64,000 bases of DNA from Falsibacillus albus (GCF_003668575.1 NZ_RCVZ01000012.1:62001-126000); one strand, 5' to 3'; positions 26,120 through 35,541 are shown, counted from the first letter of the stretch. Notes: generated from the sequence alone by a model not told the origin. Numbers and translations are program-made.

Positions 26120-27199
26120 ATGAGGTTAAAGGTTGGCATTATAGGCTGCGGGAATATAAGCGGCATTTATATGGAAAATAGTAAGCGTTTTCCTGAGTTT
26201 GATATCGTCGCATGCGCCGATTTAATGAAGGAAAAAGCACATGAGGCAGCGGAAAGATACAAGATCGAACATGTCATGCCAGTGGATGAATTACTAGCAT
26301 CGCCTGATATCGATCTCATCCTGAATTTGACGATACCACAGGCGCATGCCGAGATTTCGCTAAAGGCGATAGAAAACAGAAAGCATGTGTACTCAGAAAA
26401 GCCATTGGCGATTGCATTCGAGGATGGGAAAAAGATTTTGCAAGCGGCAGCCCGGCATGACGTGATGGTTGGAGCAGCGCCGGATACATTTCTAGGCGGA
26501 AGCATCCAGCTGGCTGGGAGGATTTTAGCAGAAGGAAGAATCGGAAAAGTGGTGGGGGCCAGCGCTTTTATGATGTCGCGCGGGCCGGAATCGTGGCATC
26601 CAAACCCTGAATTTTACTATCAAAAAGGCGGCGGACCGATGTTTGACATGGGACCATACTATTTAACTGCATTGGTCAGCTTGCTTGGACCGGCCAGAAG
26701 AATTGCAGGCTCTGTCCGTACTACATTTCAAGAGCGCACCATTACAGAGGCATCAAGATCCGGTGAAAAAATAAAAGTCCAAGTGCCGACGCATGTCAGT
26801 GGAATGCTTGATTTTGAAGATGGAGCATCCGCTACCATCACAACCAGTTTCGATGTGTCAGCTGCACGTACACCGTTTATCGAAATTTATGGAGAAGAAG
26901 GGACAATCAGTCTGCCTGATCCAAATCACTTCAACCATCCACTTCAACTAAAGCGATTCGATGATCAAGACTGGCAAGAAATCCATCCGGAGGGGGACAC
27001 GCACGATAATCTGCGCGGAATCGGACTTGCAGACATGGCCAAAGCAGTCATGCAGGGACACGTGCACCGGGCCAATGGTGATATGGCCCTTCATGTACTG
27101 GAGATCATGCACGGCATCCACCGATCATCCGAGCGCGGTGTCCATTATATGATGGAACATGCTTGCGTGAAACCTCAATTATTAATGGATGTTAAATAG
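26120..27199 (+). CDS. Gfo/Idh/MocA-family oxidoreductase
   Basis: A 359-residue NAD(P)-dependent dehydrogenase. VGIIGCGNISGIYMEN is the nucleotide-binding start, RKHVYSEKPLAI contains the catalytic lysine of the EKP motif, and GGGPMFDMGPYYLTALVSLLG is the active-site segment typical of scyllo-inositol and glycoside-type members. It lies 12 bases after the isomerase gene. A dispersed repeat separates it from the third dehydrogenase. Confidence 0.9.
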   Translation: MRLKVGIIGCGNISGIYMENSKRFPEFDIVACADLMKEKAHEAAERYKIEHVMPVDELLASPDIDLILNLTIPQAHAEISLKAIENRKHVYSEKPLAIAFEDGKKILQAAARHDVMVGAAPDTFLGGSIQLAGRILAEGRIGKVVGASAFMMSRGPESWHPNPEFYYQKGGGPMFDMGPYYLTALVSLLGPARRIAGSVRTTFQERTITEASRSGEKIKVQVPTHVSGMLDFEDGASATITTSFDVSAARTPFIEIYGEEGTISLPDPNHFNHPLQLKRFDDQDWQEIHPEGDTHDNLRGIGLADMAKAVMQGHVHRANGDMALHVLEIMHGIHRSSERGVHYMMEHACVKPQLLMDVK

Positions 27200-27243
27200 T
27201 AGTTCATTGGAGTTCGGCTTTTCATAAGTATGCACTCCTTGAT

Positions 27244-27319
27244 GTTGATTGGAACGGGATGTGCGGGACTCCGGAGGCTCACCGTCCCTCGGAAAGCGAA
27301 CAACCTCCGCGGAGATCAC
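27244..27319 (+). repeat. Dispersed GC-rich repeat, copy 4
   Basis: About 76 bp starting with GTTGATT, with gggactccggaggctc and ccctcggaaagcgaacaacctccgcgga. The far end (gatcac) is diverged from AATCAAC. It sits inside the otherwise co-directional catabolic cluster. Confidence 0.7.
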
Positions 27320-27416
27320 CCTGCACAGTCCATGATGAATGGCATTAATCGAATGGTTTGGTACAAGAACAGAGCGAAGAAAATAATTTAATGAAGCGAA
27401 CGATGGGGAGGAAAAA

Positions 27417-28463
27417 ATGATGGAGAAATTGAAAGTTGCGGTCATTGGCTGCGGAAGCATAGCGAAATATCGCCATCTGCCTGAGTACAGCTTGAACAGC
27501 GGGGCAGAAATCGTTGCAGTTTGCGATATCGTGGAAGAACGTGCAAAAGAAATGGCACTCCAATATGGAGCGAAAGCATTCACTGATTTTGAGGATATCC
27601 TGGAGCTTGAAGAAGTAGACGCCATCAGTGTCTGTTTGCCGAACTATTTGCATGCTCCTGTTACCGTAGCGGCATTGAATGCAGGCAAGCACGTGTTGTG
27701 TGAAAAGCCGATGGCGACTTCGCATGAGGAAGCAGAATCCATGATCCAAGCTGCGAAATCGCATGATAAGAAATTGATGATCGGCCACAATCAGCGCTTT
27801 GTCGCTTCCCACCAGAAAGCAAAAGCCATCATTGAAAGCGGCAAACTGGGTAAAATATTCAGTTTCAAAACAACATTCGGCCACCCTGGACCGGAAGGCT
27901 GGAGCGTGGATGGCGCTGACAGCTGGTTCTTCAATAAGGAGAAAGCCTTTATCGGTGCAATGGGCGACTTAGGGGTCCATAAAGCTGATTTAATGCGTTA
28001 CCTCCTTGGTGAATTTGTCGAAGTCGGGGCATTCATCGAAACGAATGCGAAGCAGCATGCAGAGGTGGACGATAATGCTGTCTGCATCCTCCGAACAGAA
28101 AGCGGCATCATCGGTACTCTTGCAGCGAGCTGGGCATACGTAGCCGGAGGAGACAACTCAACGATCATCTATGGGGAAAAAGGAACTCTGTATCTAGAGG
28201 CAGATCCGACATACTCGCTTATTGAAGAATACCGCGACGGCACCAAGGTCAAGCATGAGTTGGATAAAATCCAGACCAATGAAGAAGGCGGACAAACCAC
28301 TTCCAATGTCATCAACCACTTTGTCGAGTGCATCAAAGAGGACAAAAAGCCGCTTATTTGCGGGGAAGAAGGTAAGAAATCCCTGGATATCATACTCGCA
28401 GCCCTCGAATCAAAGGAAACCAAAAGGATCGTATCCTTAAAGGCGCAAGCAGTTGCCAAATAA
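27417..28463 (+). CDS. Gfo/Idh/MocA-family oxidoreductase
   Basis: A 348-residue dehydrogenase with VAVIGCGSIAKYRHLPEYS at the N-terminus, GKHVLCEKPMATS containing the EKP catalytic lysine, and FIGAMGDLGVHKADLMRYLLG in the substrate domain. A GGGGAGG ribosome site lies seven bases before the ATG. It is likely controlled together with the AraC-linked genes upstream, although the intervening repeat may change expression. The substrate is unknown, probably a sugar or cyclitol. Confidence 0.9.
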   Translation: MMEKLKVAVIGCGSIAKYRHLPEYSLNSGAEIVAVCDIVEERAKEMALQYGAKAFTDFEDILELEEVDAISVCLPNYLHAPVTVAALNAGKHVLCEKPMATSHEEAESMIQAAKSHDKKLMIGHNQRFVASHQKAKAIIESGKLGKIFSFKTTFGHPGPEGWSVDGADSWFFNKEKAFIGAMGDLGVHKADLMRYLLGEFVEVGAFIETNAKQHAEVDDNAVCILRTESGIIGTLAASWAYVAGGDNSTIIYGEKGTLYLEADPTYSLIEEYRDGTKVKHELDKIQTNEEGGQTTSNVINHFVECIKEDKKPLICGEEGKKSLDIILAALESKETKRIVSLKAQAVAK

Positions 28464-28468
28464 GAATG

Positions 28469-28500
28469 AAGCAGGATGATAATTCATCCTGCTTTTTTTA
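28469..28500 (+). terminator. Terminator shared at convergent ends
   Basis: An 11-bp perfect stem (aagcaggatga with tcatcctgctt) and a T run. Its right arm contains the stop codon of the convergent brnQ gene. Confidence 0.9.
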
Positions 28501-29824
28501 TTGCCTTCCTTTCACCTGAAAGCACTGGCGTTTTATCAAATTTGCTCAAAATCAGCCCGACTCCAGTGCCGATGATGGCAGGCACGACCCATGCCATTCC
28601 GGCAGAAGATAGAGGCAATAAATTCATCATGGATTGTAATGGTCCCAAAGTAAGTCCGATTGAATTCAAACCGCCAATGACGGCAAATATACCCGTGAAA
28701 AGAATAGCTGTTCCGTATACTTTTTTTCTCTCACCGATAAACCGATGAAAAAATGCAAGGGTGATCAGAACAATGGTGATCGGGTAAGCTGAAACTAAAA
28801 ACGGAACGGATACCTTCAAAATCTGGGCTAAGCCCAAGTTGGATAATATGAAGCCAACCATGGTGACGGCAAATACGATGCCCTTATAGCTTGCTTTTGG
28901 TATGAGTCCGGAAAAATACTGTCCGCAAGCAGATGTCAAACCAACTACAGTCGTGAAGCATGCGAGCGTGAAAATAAGTCCGAGCAATGCTTTTCCGCTT
29001 GTCCCCATCAGGATGGTGGAGGCGGTTGACAAAATTTCTGCCCCATCCCGGAATGATCCTTCGCCTGCCATGTTTCTTCCCATCAAACCAAGACTGACAT
29101 AAATAACAGATAGGAAAAGTCCGGCAATCAGTCCCGCTTTAAACGAATTTCTTGTCAATTGTTTGCTGTCCCCGGCCCCACGATGACGAACAGCTGAAAT
29201 AATGACAATGCCAAATGCCAGTGCACCTAACGCATCCATTGTGGAATAGCCTTCAATGAATCCTGTGAAAAACGAACCAGATTCATAAGCTTTGCTCGGT
29301 GCCTGAACGGGATGATGAAGATTAAAAAAGACAAGTACACAAAGTGCCCCAATGGATAGAAGCAATACAGGCGTTATCCATCGGCCCATGTATGTCTCGA
29401 TTTTGGATGGGTTTAAGGCTACCAGGTAGACGACTGCAAAGAACATAAACGTAAATACCAACAAAGGGATTGTATGACTGCCATGGCCGTCAAGAAAAGG
29501 AGCCGCAGCCATCTGAAAGGCGACACTTGCATTCCTCGGGATGGCTAGAAACGGCCCGATGCTCAAGTAGATGATGACCATAAAAATTGTACTGAATTTT
29601 GGGTGGACACGGCCAGCAATCGTATTTACTCCGCCTTTGACAAGGGAGACCGCCAAAATAACGGCAACGGGAAGCCCGACACCAGTGAGAATGAAGCCGG
29701 CCATAGCAAGCCAAAAGTTTGTCCCCGCTTCAGCACCCAAAAAAGAGGGGAAGATAAGATTTCCTGCTCCAAAAAACATGGAGAAAAGCATAAGGCCGAT
29801 AAAAAAAGTATCTGTTTTTTTCAA
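28484..29824 (-). CDS. brnQ: Branched-chain amino acid transport carrier BrnQ
   Basis: A 446-residue LIVCS-family permease with about 12 membrane helices importing leucine, isoleucine and valine with Na+. The opening FFIGLMLFSMFFGAGNLIFPSF is nearly diagnostic, and GLIFTLACFTTVVGLTSACG is the second half's conserved segment. It begins with TTG, fixed by AAGGAGCG upstream. A T-box leader precedes it, so expression rises when the cognate tRNA is uncharged. Confidence 0.95.
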   Translation of the reverse strand: MKKTDTFFIGLMLFSMFFGAGNLIFPSFLGAEAGTNFWLAMAGFILTGVGLPVAVILAVSLVKGGVNTIAGRVHPKFSTIFMVIIYLSIGPFLAIPRNASVAFQMAAAPFLDGHGSHTIPLLVFTFMFFAVVYLVALNPSKIETYMGRWITPVLLLSIGALCVLVFFNLHHPVQAPSKAYESGSFFTGFIEGYSTMDALGALAFGIVIISAVRHRGAGDSKQLTRNSFKAGLIAGLFLSVIYVSLGLMGRNMAGEGSFRDGAEILSTASTILMGTSGKALLGLIFTLACFTTVVGLTSACGQYFSGLIPKASYKGIVFAVTMVGFILSNLGLAQILKVSVPFLVSAYPITIVLITLAFFHRFIGERKKVYGTAILFTGIFAVIGGLNSIGLTLGPLQSMMNLLPLSSAGMAWVVPAIIGTGVGLILSKFDKTPVLSGERKAIKKAG

Positions 29825-29849
29825 CGTAATCGCTCCTTTTCCTCAAAAT

Positions 29850-30110
29850 AAAAAGCCCGCCCCTAAAATAGGGACGAGCTTGGACTCGCGTTACCACCCT
29901 TGTTCCGCAAATTTATTGCAGCACTCTGAGCGCATTGATATGCGCATCCCATCATAACGGCGGGAAATCCGTCAAAGCTTACTTCTTTTCAGCTCAGCAT
30001 CTCGGAGGCGAGTTCGGATAATGGTTGTACATCGGCTTCCAGCACCACCGATTCTCTGGTGAACAAAACAGTCATCCTACTATTCTCGTCATCGACTTTT
30101 AAATAATTTA
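29850..30110 (-). promoter_or_regulatory. T-box riboswitch of brnQ
   Basis: On the minus strand the leader has the GA-rich base of stem I, a distal loop region, the invariant T-box AGGGTGGTAACGCG (complement of 29886-29899) and an intrinsic terminator (agctcgtccct/aggggcgggct plus T run, 29850-29880). The likely specifier is CTC (Leu), complement of 30010-30012, within GAACTCGCC. This fits a branched-chain amino acid carrier. The specifier is read from position only and could be misassigned. Confidence 0.92.
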
Positions 30111-30265
30111 GAGCTTAATTTACCAAAGGAAAAATAATGTGTCAATATATTTTGATAATTTAATATTATTTCAGGAAAGCAATCATTTAGCTGAATTGTA
30201 GATAGGTAAAGGGGTGGAAGAGCTTACATAGAGTGAAAAAATTGTCAGACTGAGAGCTGTTAAAC

Positions 30266-30287
30266 ATTAATCAAACGTTTGATTAAT
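30266..30287. repeat. 20-bp palindrome, copy 2 (22 bp here)
   Basis: The TTAATCAAACGTTTGATTAA core is extended by one A/T pair on each side. It lies about 265 bases before the demethylase operon. The remaining 30288-30551 holds an inverted pair, ggaaatcgca (30379-30388) and tgcgatttcc (30421-30430), and no gene that I can support. Confidence 0.8.
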
Positions 30288-30551
30288 AACTGGCGGTATA
30301 TATGAATTTTACCATTTTCTTGTTATTTCCCGTGCAATATTTGTATTTACATGCAGGAAAATGTTGATGAAGGATGTCGGAAATCGCAAGTGGCAAACAC
30401 GATTCAAATTTTAAAGGAAGTGCGATTTCCACTTCATGGTGCCTGCTTTCCGTGCGGCAGCCGGTGAGGCGATAGTTAGTAATTCCTCCTTTCATTCAAA
30501 AGGGCTTTATTTTACAATTAAAATAAAGAATTTTCTGAAAAGGATGATTGA

Positions 30552-31511
30552 ATGATCGATGAGTTAAAGCAGTTTCCATATCCATTTAAGGATGATGTTT
30601 ATCGTTATTCCAATAATTCCACCTTGATGGAGCGTCCCATATGTGTGGAAGTGACGAGGAAATACAAAGAAGAGGTTCTATTGAAAAGAGAGCTCCTTCA
30701 AGAGCATCCTGAGCGCTGCTTTCAGGCATTGAACCATACCAATGAAGTTCAATGGGAGGCCGTGCAGCTGGTGATGGAGGATCTGGCAACCCAATATCCG
30801 GAGTATTTTTCGCTTGAAAAGAATGGCAGCCGCTGGGAGTTCATGAACAAAATTTTGGATGAGAAAACCGAATTTGATTTTGGAGGCTCTGCCACACTTT
30901 CATATGCTCCACTTGATTTTATCGGCCGTCATGTTCAGGAGGACCTCATCATCATGATGGAGCGCGACGGAGATTTATTTTTGGATGCTGGACAGCTGTG
31001 CTTTCCGTCTAATTGGTCATTGGCATTTAAGTTGGGAATGAACTTCAAAGATATACATTTCCCGATTCCACGCTTTAACGAAGAGGGATTGGATGAGCGC
31101 ATCCTTCGATTTTTATTGCGAATCGAGGCCGGTAATCCGTGGTGGCGTAAGAATTGGTCTTTGATGGCAGGAGCCCGACTGGATACATCACTTGAGACAT
31201 TTGATGTGTGGGGAAAGGAAAGAAGAAAGGTGACCAGTGAAAATGCAGGAGAAATTGTCCATCTGCGAGTGGAAGTGCAGAAGCTTTTCCGTATGCCTAA
31301 GAGCAATGCCATTTTATTCACGATCCACACGCATTTACTCCCTCTTCAAAGCTTCATTAAAAACCGCGATTGGCTCAAACAATTTTATGCGGTTCTGTCG
31401 GAGCTTCCGGCTCATATTGCCGATTACAAGGGGATTTCTGCTTATAGGAATGCCATATTGGAATTTTTGAAGAAACACCTTGATGAGGATGGGTGGCCGG
31501 AAAATGAATAA
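30552..31511 (+). CDS. Heme-dependent oxidative N-demethylase family protein (DUF3445)
   Basis: A 319-residue soluble protein with the DUF3445/HODM pattern: GQLCFPSNWSLAFKLGMNF, then DIHFPIPRF, NPWWRKNWSL, HLRVEVQKLFRMPKSNAILF and IHTHLLPLQS. Family members bind heme and oxidatively remove N-methyl groups from small amines, and form part of dimethylamine monooxygenase. It overlaps the DmmA-like gene, and a flavin/iron-sulfur reductase follows, giving a complete electron chain. The substrate (dimethylamine or another methylated amine) is inferred. Confidence 0.8.
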   Translation: MIDELKQFPYPFKDDVYRYSNNSTLMERPICVEVTRKYKEEVLLKRELLQEHPERCFQALNHTNEVQWEAVQLVMEDLATQYPEYFSLEKNGSRWEFMNKILDEKTEFDFGGSATLSYAPLDFIGRHVQEDLIIMMERDGDLFLDAGQLCFPSNWSLAFKLGMNFKDIHFPIPRFNEEGLDERILRFLLRIEAGNPWWRKNWSLMAGARLDTSLETFDVWGKERRKVTSENAGEIVHLRVEVQKLFRMPKSNAILFTIHTHLLPLQSFIKNRDWLKQFYAVLSELPAHIADYKGISAYRNAILEFLKKHLDEDGWPENE

Positions 31512-31971
31512 AAAGGCACCTTCTTTTATTTCTGGGAAAAGGAAATACATTGTTTGCGGTGATGAAAAAGGGATTCATATGCTTACCCCAATTATTCAGA
31601 CCATTCTGCGAGAGGGATATTTACATGAACTTGTCGAGATCGGAGAAAACGCATCCCCGGATGATTTGATCGATATGCTTGGCCGGCAAAAAATGGGGAC
31701 CTATCTTTATCTTTGTCTATCTTGGGGAAAATTGAATGCCCTAAAAGACCGAGTTCGCCAAATTGGTTTCTCCGATGAAGAAGCCCAATTCCATGGACAC
31801 GGGGAAAAGGATATCAATGTTTTTTGCTGCCGATGCCACGGAATAACAACGGTAGGGGAAAGTGGAGTTGAATCTGGCGTTGCGTGCAAAACTTGTCAGT
31901 TGATATTGGACGTATCGGACCATTATGCCCCACTTAAGGATGCTTATTTAGGATATCCCGCAACAGTATGA
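31504..31971 (+). CDS. Dimethylamine monooxygenase subunit DmmA-like protein
   Basis: A 155-residue protein starting at ATG 31504, inside the end of the demethylase gene (8-base overlap). An N-terminal alpha/beta domain (KYIVCGDEKGIHMLTPIIQ) is followed by a C-terminal Cys/His cluster, CCRCHGIT and VACKTCQ, that looks like a metal or iron-sulfur site, then HYAPLKDAYLGYPA. This is the pattern of DmmA-type subunits that accompany DUF3445 enzymes. It probably passes electrons between reductase and heme subunit; that role is inference. Confidence 0.7.
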   Translation: MNKKAPSFISGKRKYIVCGDEKGIHMLTPIIQTILREGYLHELVEIGENASPDDLIDMLGRQKMGTYLYLCLSWGKLNALKDRVRQIGFSDEEAQFHGHGEKDINVFCCRCHGITTVGESGVESGVACKTCQLILDVSDHYAPLKDAYLGYPATV

Positions 31972-31983
31972 GGGGAGGAAGAC

Positions 31984-32946
31984 ATGATATATCAAGATAA
32001 AACGATCAAAGTGCTAATCAAATCCATTGTGCAGGAGACAGCCAATGTAAAGAAGTTCACGTTAGAGCGGGCCGTCGGCGGGCATTTGCCCTCTTTCAGC
32101 GGAGGATCCCACATCACGACGTATATTGACCGTGATAGTGTTGTGCTAACCAGGAATTATTCCTTGATCAATCATAAAAACCAAGAAAGTGAGTACCAAA
32201 TCGCAGTGGCTTTGGCAGACCCATCCAAAGGCGGCTCCCATTACTGGCACCACCATATGAAAGAAGGTGATTTTCTCACCATCAGCTATCCAAAAAACCA
32301 CTTTTCATTAAGCTTCAAGGCAAAGCATCATGTTTTCTATGCTGCAGGTATTGGGATCACCCCCTTTTTGAGCATGATGGGCGAACTGAAGGGAAAAGGC
32401 TCGACCTTTGAGCTGCACTATGCCGCTAAATCCCGAGATCAGTGCGCCTTTTATCATGAAATACTGTATCACTATCAGCAATATTCCCACTTCTATTTTT
32501 CTAGAGAAACGAACGTTAAACGATTGAATGCGGATTCCCTTTTGGATCATCCGATCGGAACGCATATATATATATGCGGACCGGAGCCTTTCATCAACTC
32601 CTTTAGAAATGGGGCAGAGGCAATCGGATATCCAAAGGGAAGCATCCATTATGAACGCTTCACACCTGAACTCCCGAAAAATCCTGTGCCGTTCAAAGTG
32701 CGGCTGCAAAATAGGATGATTGAAGTGGCGAAGGATAAAACACTCCTGGACGCCATGCTGGAGGCTGGAATCCAAGCTCCGTATTCGTGCCGTGCTGGGC
32801 GGTGTGGAACCTGTGAGGTAAAAGTATTGAACGGTGAGGTTGAACATCATGATTCATTTTTGAGCGACGAGCAGAAAAAAGCCCAAGATGTCATGCTGAC
32901 TTGCGTGTCCCGTGCAAAATCAGGTCATCTTGAAATTGATTTCTGA
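31984..32946 (+). CDS. Flavin/2Fe-2S oxidoreductase (VanB/phthalate dioxygenase reductase type)
   Basis: A 320-residue reductase in three domains: an N-terminal flavin domain with the RNYSL motif, a pyridine-nucleotide domain with FYAAGIGITPFLSM and YICGPEPF, and a C-terminal plant-type ferredoxin with CRAGRCGTCEVKV plus a distal cysteine (MLTCVSRA), supplying the four cluster ligands. It moves electrons from NAD(P)H to the oxygenase encoded just upstream. A GAGGGGAGGAAG ribosome site precedes the ATG. Confidence 0.93.
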   Translation: MIYQDKTIKVLIKSIVQETANVKKFTLERAVGGHLPSFSGGSHITTYIDRDSVVLTRNYSLINHKNQESEYQIAVALADPSKGGSHYWHHHMKEGDFLTISYPKNHFSLSFKAKHHVFYAAGIGITPFLSMMGELKGKGSTFELHYAAKSRDQCAFYHEILYHYQQYSHFYFSRETNVKRLNADSLLDHPIGTHIYICGPEPFINSFRNGAEAIGYPKGSIHYERFTPELPKNPVPFKVRLQNRMIEVAKDKTLLDAMLEAGIQAPYSCRAGRCGTCEVKVLNGEVEHHDSFLSDEQKKAQDVMLTCVSRAKSGHLEIDF

Positions 32947-33048
32947 TTCGAGGAGAACTTCCATACCGATGTAAGCCAACCATTAGACCTCTGAAAAAAG
33001 AAGGAGTAAAGTAATTGGTAAAGATTCATAGGAAAGAGGAGAAATTCG

Positions 33049-34233
33049 TTGACCTACATCCAAGAAGGAACAAGGAATTATAAGCTGGCAAGCCTTGCAT
33101 TGTTTTTAGGGGGCTTTGTCACTTTTTCGATTTTATATACGACACAGCCGCTGATGCCCATCTTTACGAGGGAATTTCATGTATCGGCACCTGCCGCAAG
33201 CCTGACATTATCATTATCGACAGGTGTATTGGCTGTCGTGATGCTGTTCGCAGCTGGATTATCTGATGCATTCGGCAAAAAGAAAATCATGCTTTTATCG
33301 ATGTTATGCACTTCGCTATTAGGGATCGCGACTTCTTGGAGCCCTAATTTCTTTACGCTAATTTCCTTAAGGGCGCTATTGGGTGTATTCATTGCTGGAG
33401 TTCCTTCCATTGCGATGGCATACGTATCGGAAGAATTCCATCCTGGCGGAATCGGCAAAGTAATGGGGTTGTATATTAGCGGTACAAGTATAGGCGGGAT
33501 GGCCGGAAGGATTATCACTGGAGCACTCACGGATATGTTTTCGTGGAGAATGGCATTGATGTGTGTAGGCATCCTTACACTTATCCTGACTGTGATTTTT
33601 TCGCTCACGCTCCCTGCACCCAGGGGGCATAATGAAAAGAAAGCTTCTGGCTGGCGGTCTGCTTGGAATGCCTACCAATCACATTTGAAAAGTAAAAAGC
33701 TTCTGGCTTTGGTCTTGCTGGCTTTTTTGCTGATGGGAAGCTTTGTCACACTTTATAATTACATAGGATTTATGCTTGAGGCGCCTCCTTATGAACTCAG
33801 TCAAACGTTGATCGGCTTCATCTTTATCGTCTATATCACAGGGACTTTCAGTTCGGTATATATGGGAAAAAAAGCTGATCTCCATGGGAATGCACCTATA
33901 TTAAAAATATCCTTGGCGCTGATGATGCTCGGGGCGGTTTTGACGCTGATTCCATTATTAGGAGTGAAAATCCTTGGCATGGCACTATTCACATTCGGTT
34001 TTTTCGGGTGCCATTCCATCGCTAGTGCGTGGGTTGGACAAGCTGCAGGACATCATAAAGCACAAGCCTCATCACTCTATTTGCTTCTGTATTACCTCGG
34101 GTCCAGTCTCGTTGGATCATTTGGCGGGTTCTTTTGGATCCATTTTCAATGGACCGGTGTCGTTGCCCTGATTTTTGTTCTGCTCGCATTGGGCTTTCCG
34201 CTAGTGAGGTATGCAGAAAAAGGCGGGCATTAA
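33049..34233 (+). CDS. MFS transporter (YgaY/YybF-like)
   Basis: A 394-residue 12-helix major facilitator resembling the Bacillus YybF and E. coli YgaY drug/solute exporters: FSILYTTQPLMPIFTREFHVS at the first helix and DAFGKKKIMLLSM in loop 2-3. It begins with TTG behind GAAAGAGGAG. It lies about 100 bases after the reductase gene with no obvious terminator, so it may belong to the demethylase unit, perhaps moving the methylated amine or its product. The substrate is unknown. Confidence 0.85.
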   Translation: MTYIQEGTRNYKLASLALFLGGFVTFSILYTTQPLMPIFTREFHVSAPAASLTLSLSTGVLAVVMLFAAGLSDAFGKKKIMLLSMLCTSLLGIATSWSPNFFTLISLRALLGVFIAGVPSIAMAYVSEEFHPGGIGKVMGLYISGTSIGGMAGRIITGALTDMFSWRMALMCVGILTLILTVIFSLTLPAPRGHNEKKASGWRSAWNAYQSHLKSKKLLALVLLAFLLMGSFVTLYNYIGFMLEAPPYELSQTLIGFIFIVYITGTFSSVYMGKKADLHGNAPILKISLALMMLGAVLTLIPLLGVKILGMALFTFGFFGCHSIASAWVGQAAGHHKAQASSLYLLLYYLGSSLVGSFGGFFWIHFQWTGVVALIFVLLALGFPLVRYAEKGGH

Positions 34234-34258
34234 GCACTCGCAATGGGTGCTTTTTTGC
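34232..34258 (+). terminator. Terminator after MFS gene
   Basis: A short stem (aagcact with ggtgctt) followed by six T residues; it overlaps the stop codon. Confidence 0.75.
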
Positions 34259-34342
34259 TGGCTTCGGGGCTTAAAAGAGGTGGAATGCTGATCATTTTTA
34301 TATAATAGAAGAAAAGATCATTGATAAGGGAGATATGTTGGG

Positions 34343-35494
34343 ATGAGCATTCGAATGGTCGGCATGACGCTGTTAATGCTGCTTGGATTGGCAGCGATTC
34401 ATTTTTATATAGGGTGGCACTTTTATTTATTCCTTTCCCAATGGCTGCCGAATTTATCGTACGCTGCCTTTTGGATACCATTCTCACTTATTGCCTTCGG
34501 ATATTTGTTCGGAAGGGTGCCGGGCCCAAAAGTTCTGTTTCCATTGTATCGGCTGTTGAAGGTAGTAGGCTCCTATTATTTTGCGGTCTTAGAGTTCGCA
34601 GTTTTATTGCTGCCGCTGGCCGACCTCTTATATTGGATTTTGAAAAAATCAGGAGTCGTGCCGGTTAAAGATTTTATTATCGGAGAAGGATGGGCGGTCA
34701 TTCTCGTAATGGCGGCTTTGCTGATCTGGGGTTCATATAATGCGTGGAGTACAGTCATCCGTAACTATCCGATCAGCATTACCAAAAAATCAGCTTTTAG
34801 CAATATCAAGGTTGTAGTCGCTTCCGATATCCATCTAGGCAATATTGTCGGGAACCGTCATTTGAAAAGGATGGTTGATCGGATGAATGAGATGGAACCA
34901 GACTTCATCTTGCTGCCGGGAGATGTCATCGATGACAGCATCGAACCATTCTTGCGGAATGAAATGAGCCAAACCTTAAAGCAGCTGAAAGCCAAGCATG
35001 GTGTCTTTGCCGTCCTTGGCAATCATGAGTATTACGGCGGCCATATTGAACAGTATGTTGAGGAAATGAAGAAAATCGGCATCCGTGTCTTAAGGGACGA
35101 AGTGGTGCAGGTAGATGGAAGCTTGTACATAGCTGGAAGGAAGGATAAAACAGCCGAAGCGATGGATCCTGAAAAAAGGAAAAGCGTCATGGAATTGTTG
35201 AAAGGGCGGGATTCATCTCTCCCGGTCATCATGATGGACCATCAGCCTTACGGGTTTGCCGCTGCAGCGGAGGCAGGCGTCGACTTATTATTGTGCGGGC
35301 ATACCCATCGAGGCCAGTTTGCACCCAATCATTGGCTAACAGGCCGGCTATTTGAGCTTGACTGGGGCTATATGCAAAAGGAGCATATGCATGTTGCTGT
35401 TTCATCCGGGTATGGAACGTGGGGGCCTCCGATCCGTTTGGCAAGCCGTTCAGAAATACTTGAAATCGATATGACATTTGAAAATGAAGGATAG
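34343..35494 (+). CDS. Membrane-anchored metallophosphoesterase (YpbG/YkuE-like)
   Basis: A 383-residue protein with about four N-terminal membrane helices and a calcineurin-like phosphoesterase domain facing one side of the membrane. All metal motifs are present: SDIHLG, LLPGDVIDD, LGNHEYYGG, MDHQPY and CGHTHRGQ. Such proteins hydrolyse phosphate esters or pyrophosphates of lipids or nucleotides. It is transcribed alone, convergent with the PhoX-like gene; the physiological substrate is unknown. Confidence 0.88.
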   Translation: MSIRMVGMTLLMLLGLAAIHFYIGWHFYLFLSQWLPNLSYAAFWIPFSLIAFGYLFGRVPGPKVLFPLYRLLKVVGSYYFAVLEFAVLLLPLADLLYWILKKSGVVPVKDFIIGEGWAVILVMAALLIWGSYNAWSTVIRNYPISITKKSAFSNIKVVVASDIHLGNIVGNRHLKRMVDRMNEMEPDFILLPGDVIDDSIEPFLRNEMSQTLKQLKAKHGVFAVLGNHEYYGGHIEQYVEEMKKIGIRVLRDEVVQVDGSLYIAGRKDKTAEAMDPEKRKSVMELLKGRDSSLPVIMMDHQPYGFAAAAEAGVDLLLCGHTHRGQFAPNHWLTGRLFELDWGYMQKEHMHVAVSSGYGTWGPPIRLASRSEILEIDMTFENEG

Positions 35495-35498
35495 ATAT

Positions 35499-35536
35499 AA
35501 ACAAAAAAGCGGCGTTAATCGCCGCTTTTTTTGTTT
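35499..35536. terminator. Bidirectional terminator
   Basis: aaacaaaaaagcggcg pairs with cgccgctttttttgttt across ttaat, with one bulge; A and T runs serve both convergent genes. Confidence 0.92.
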
Positions 35537-35541
35537 ATGCC

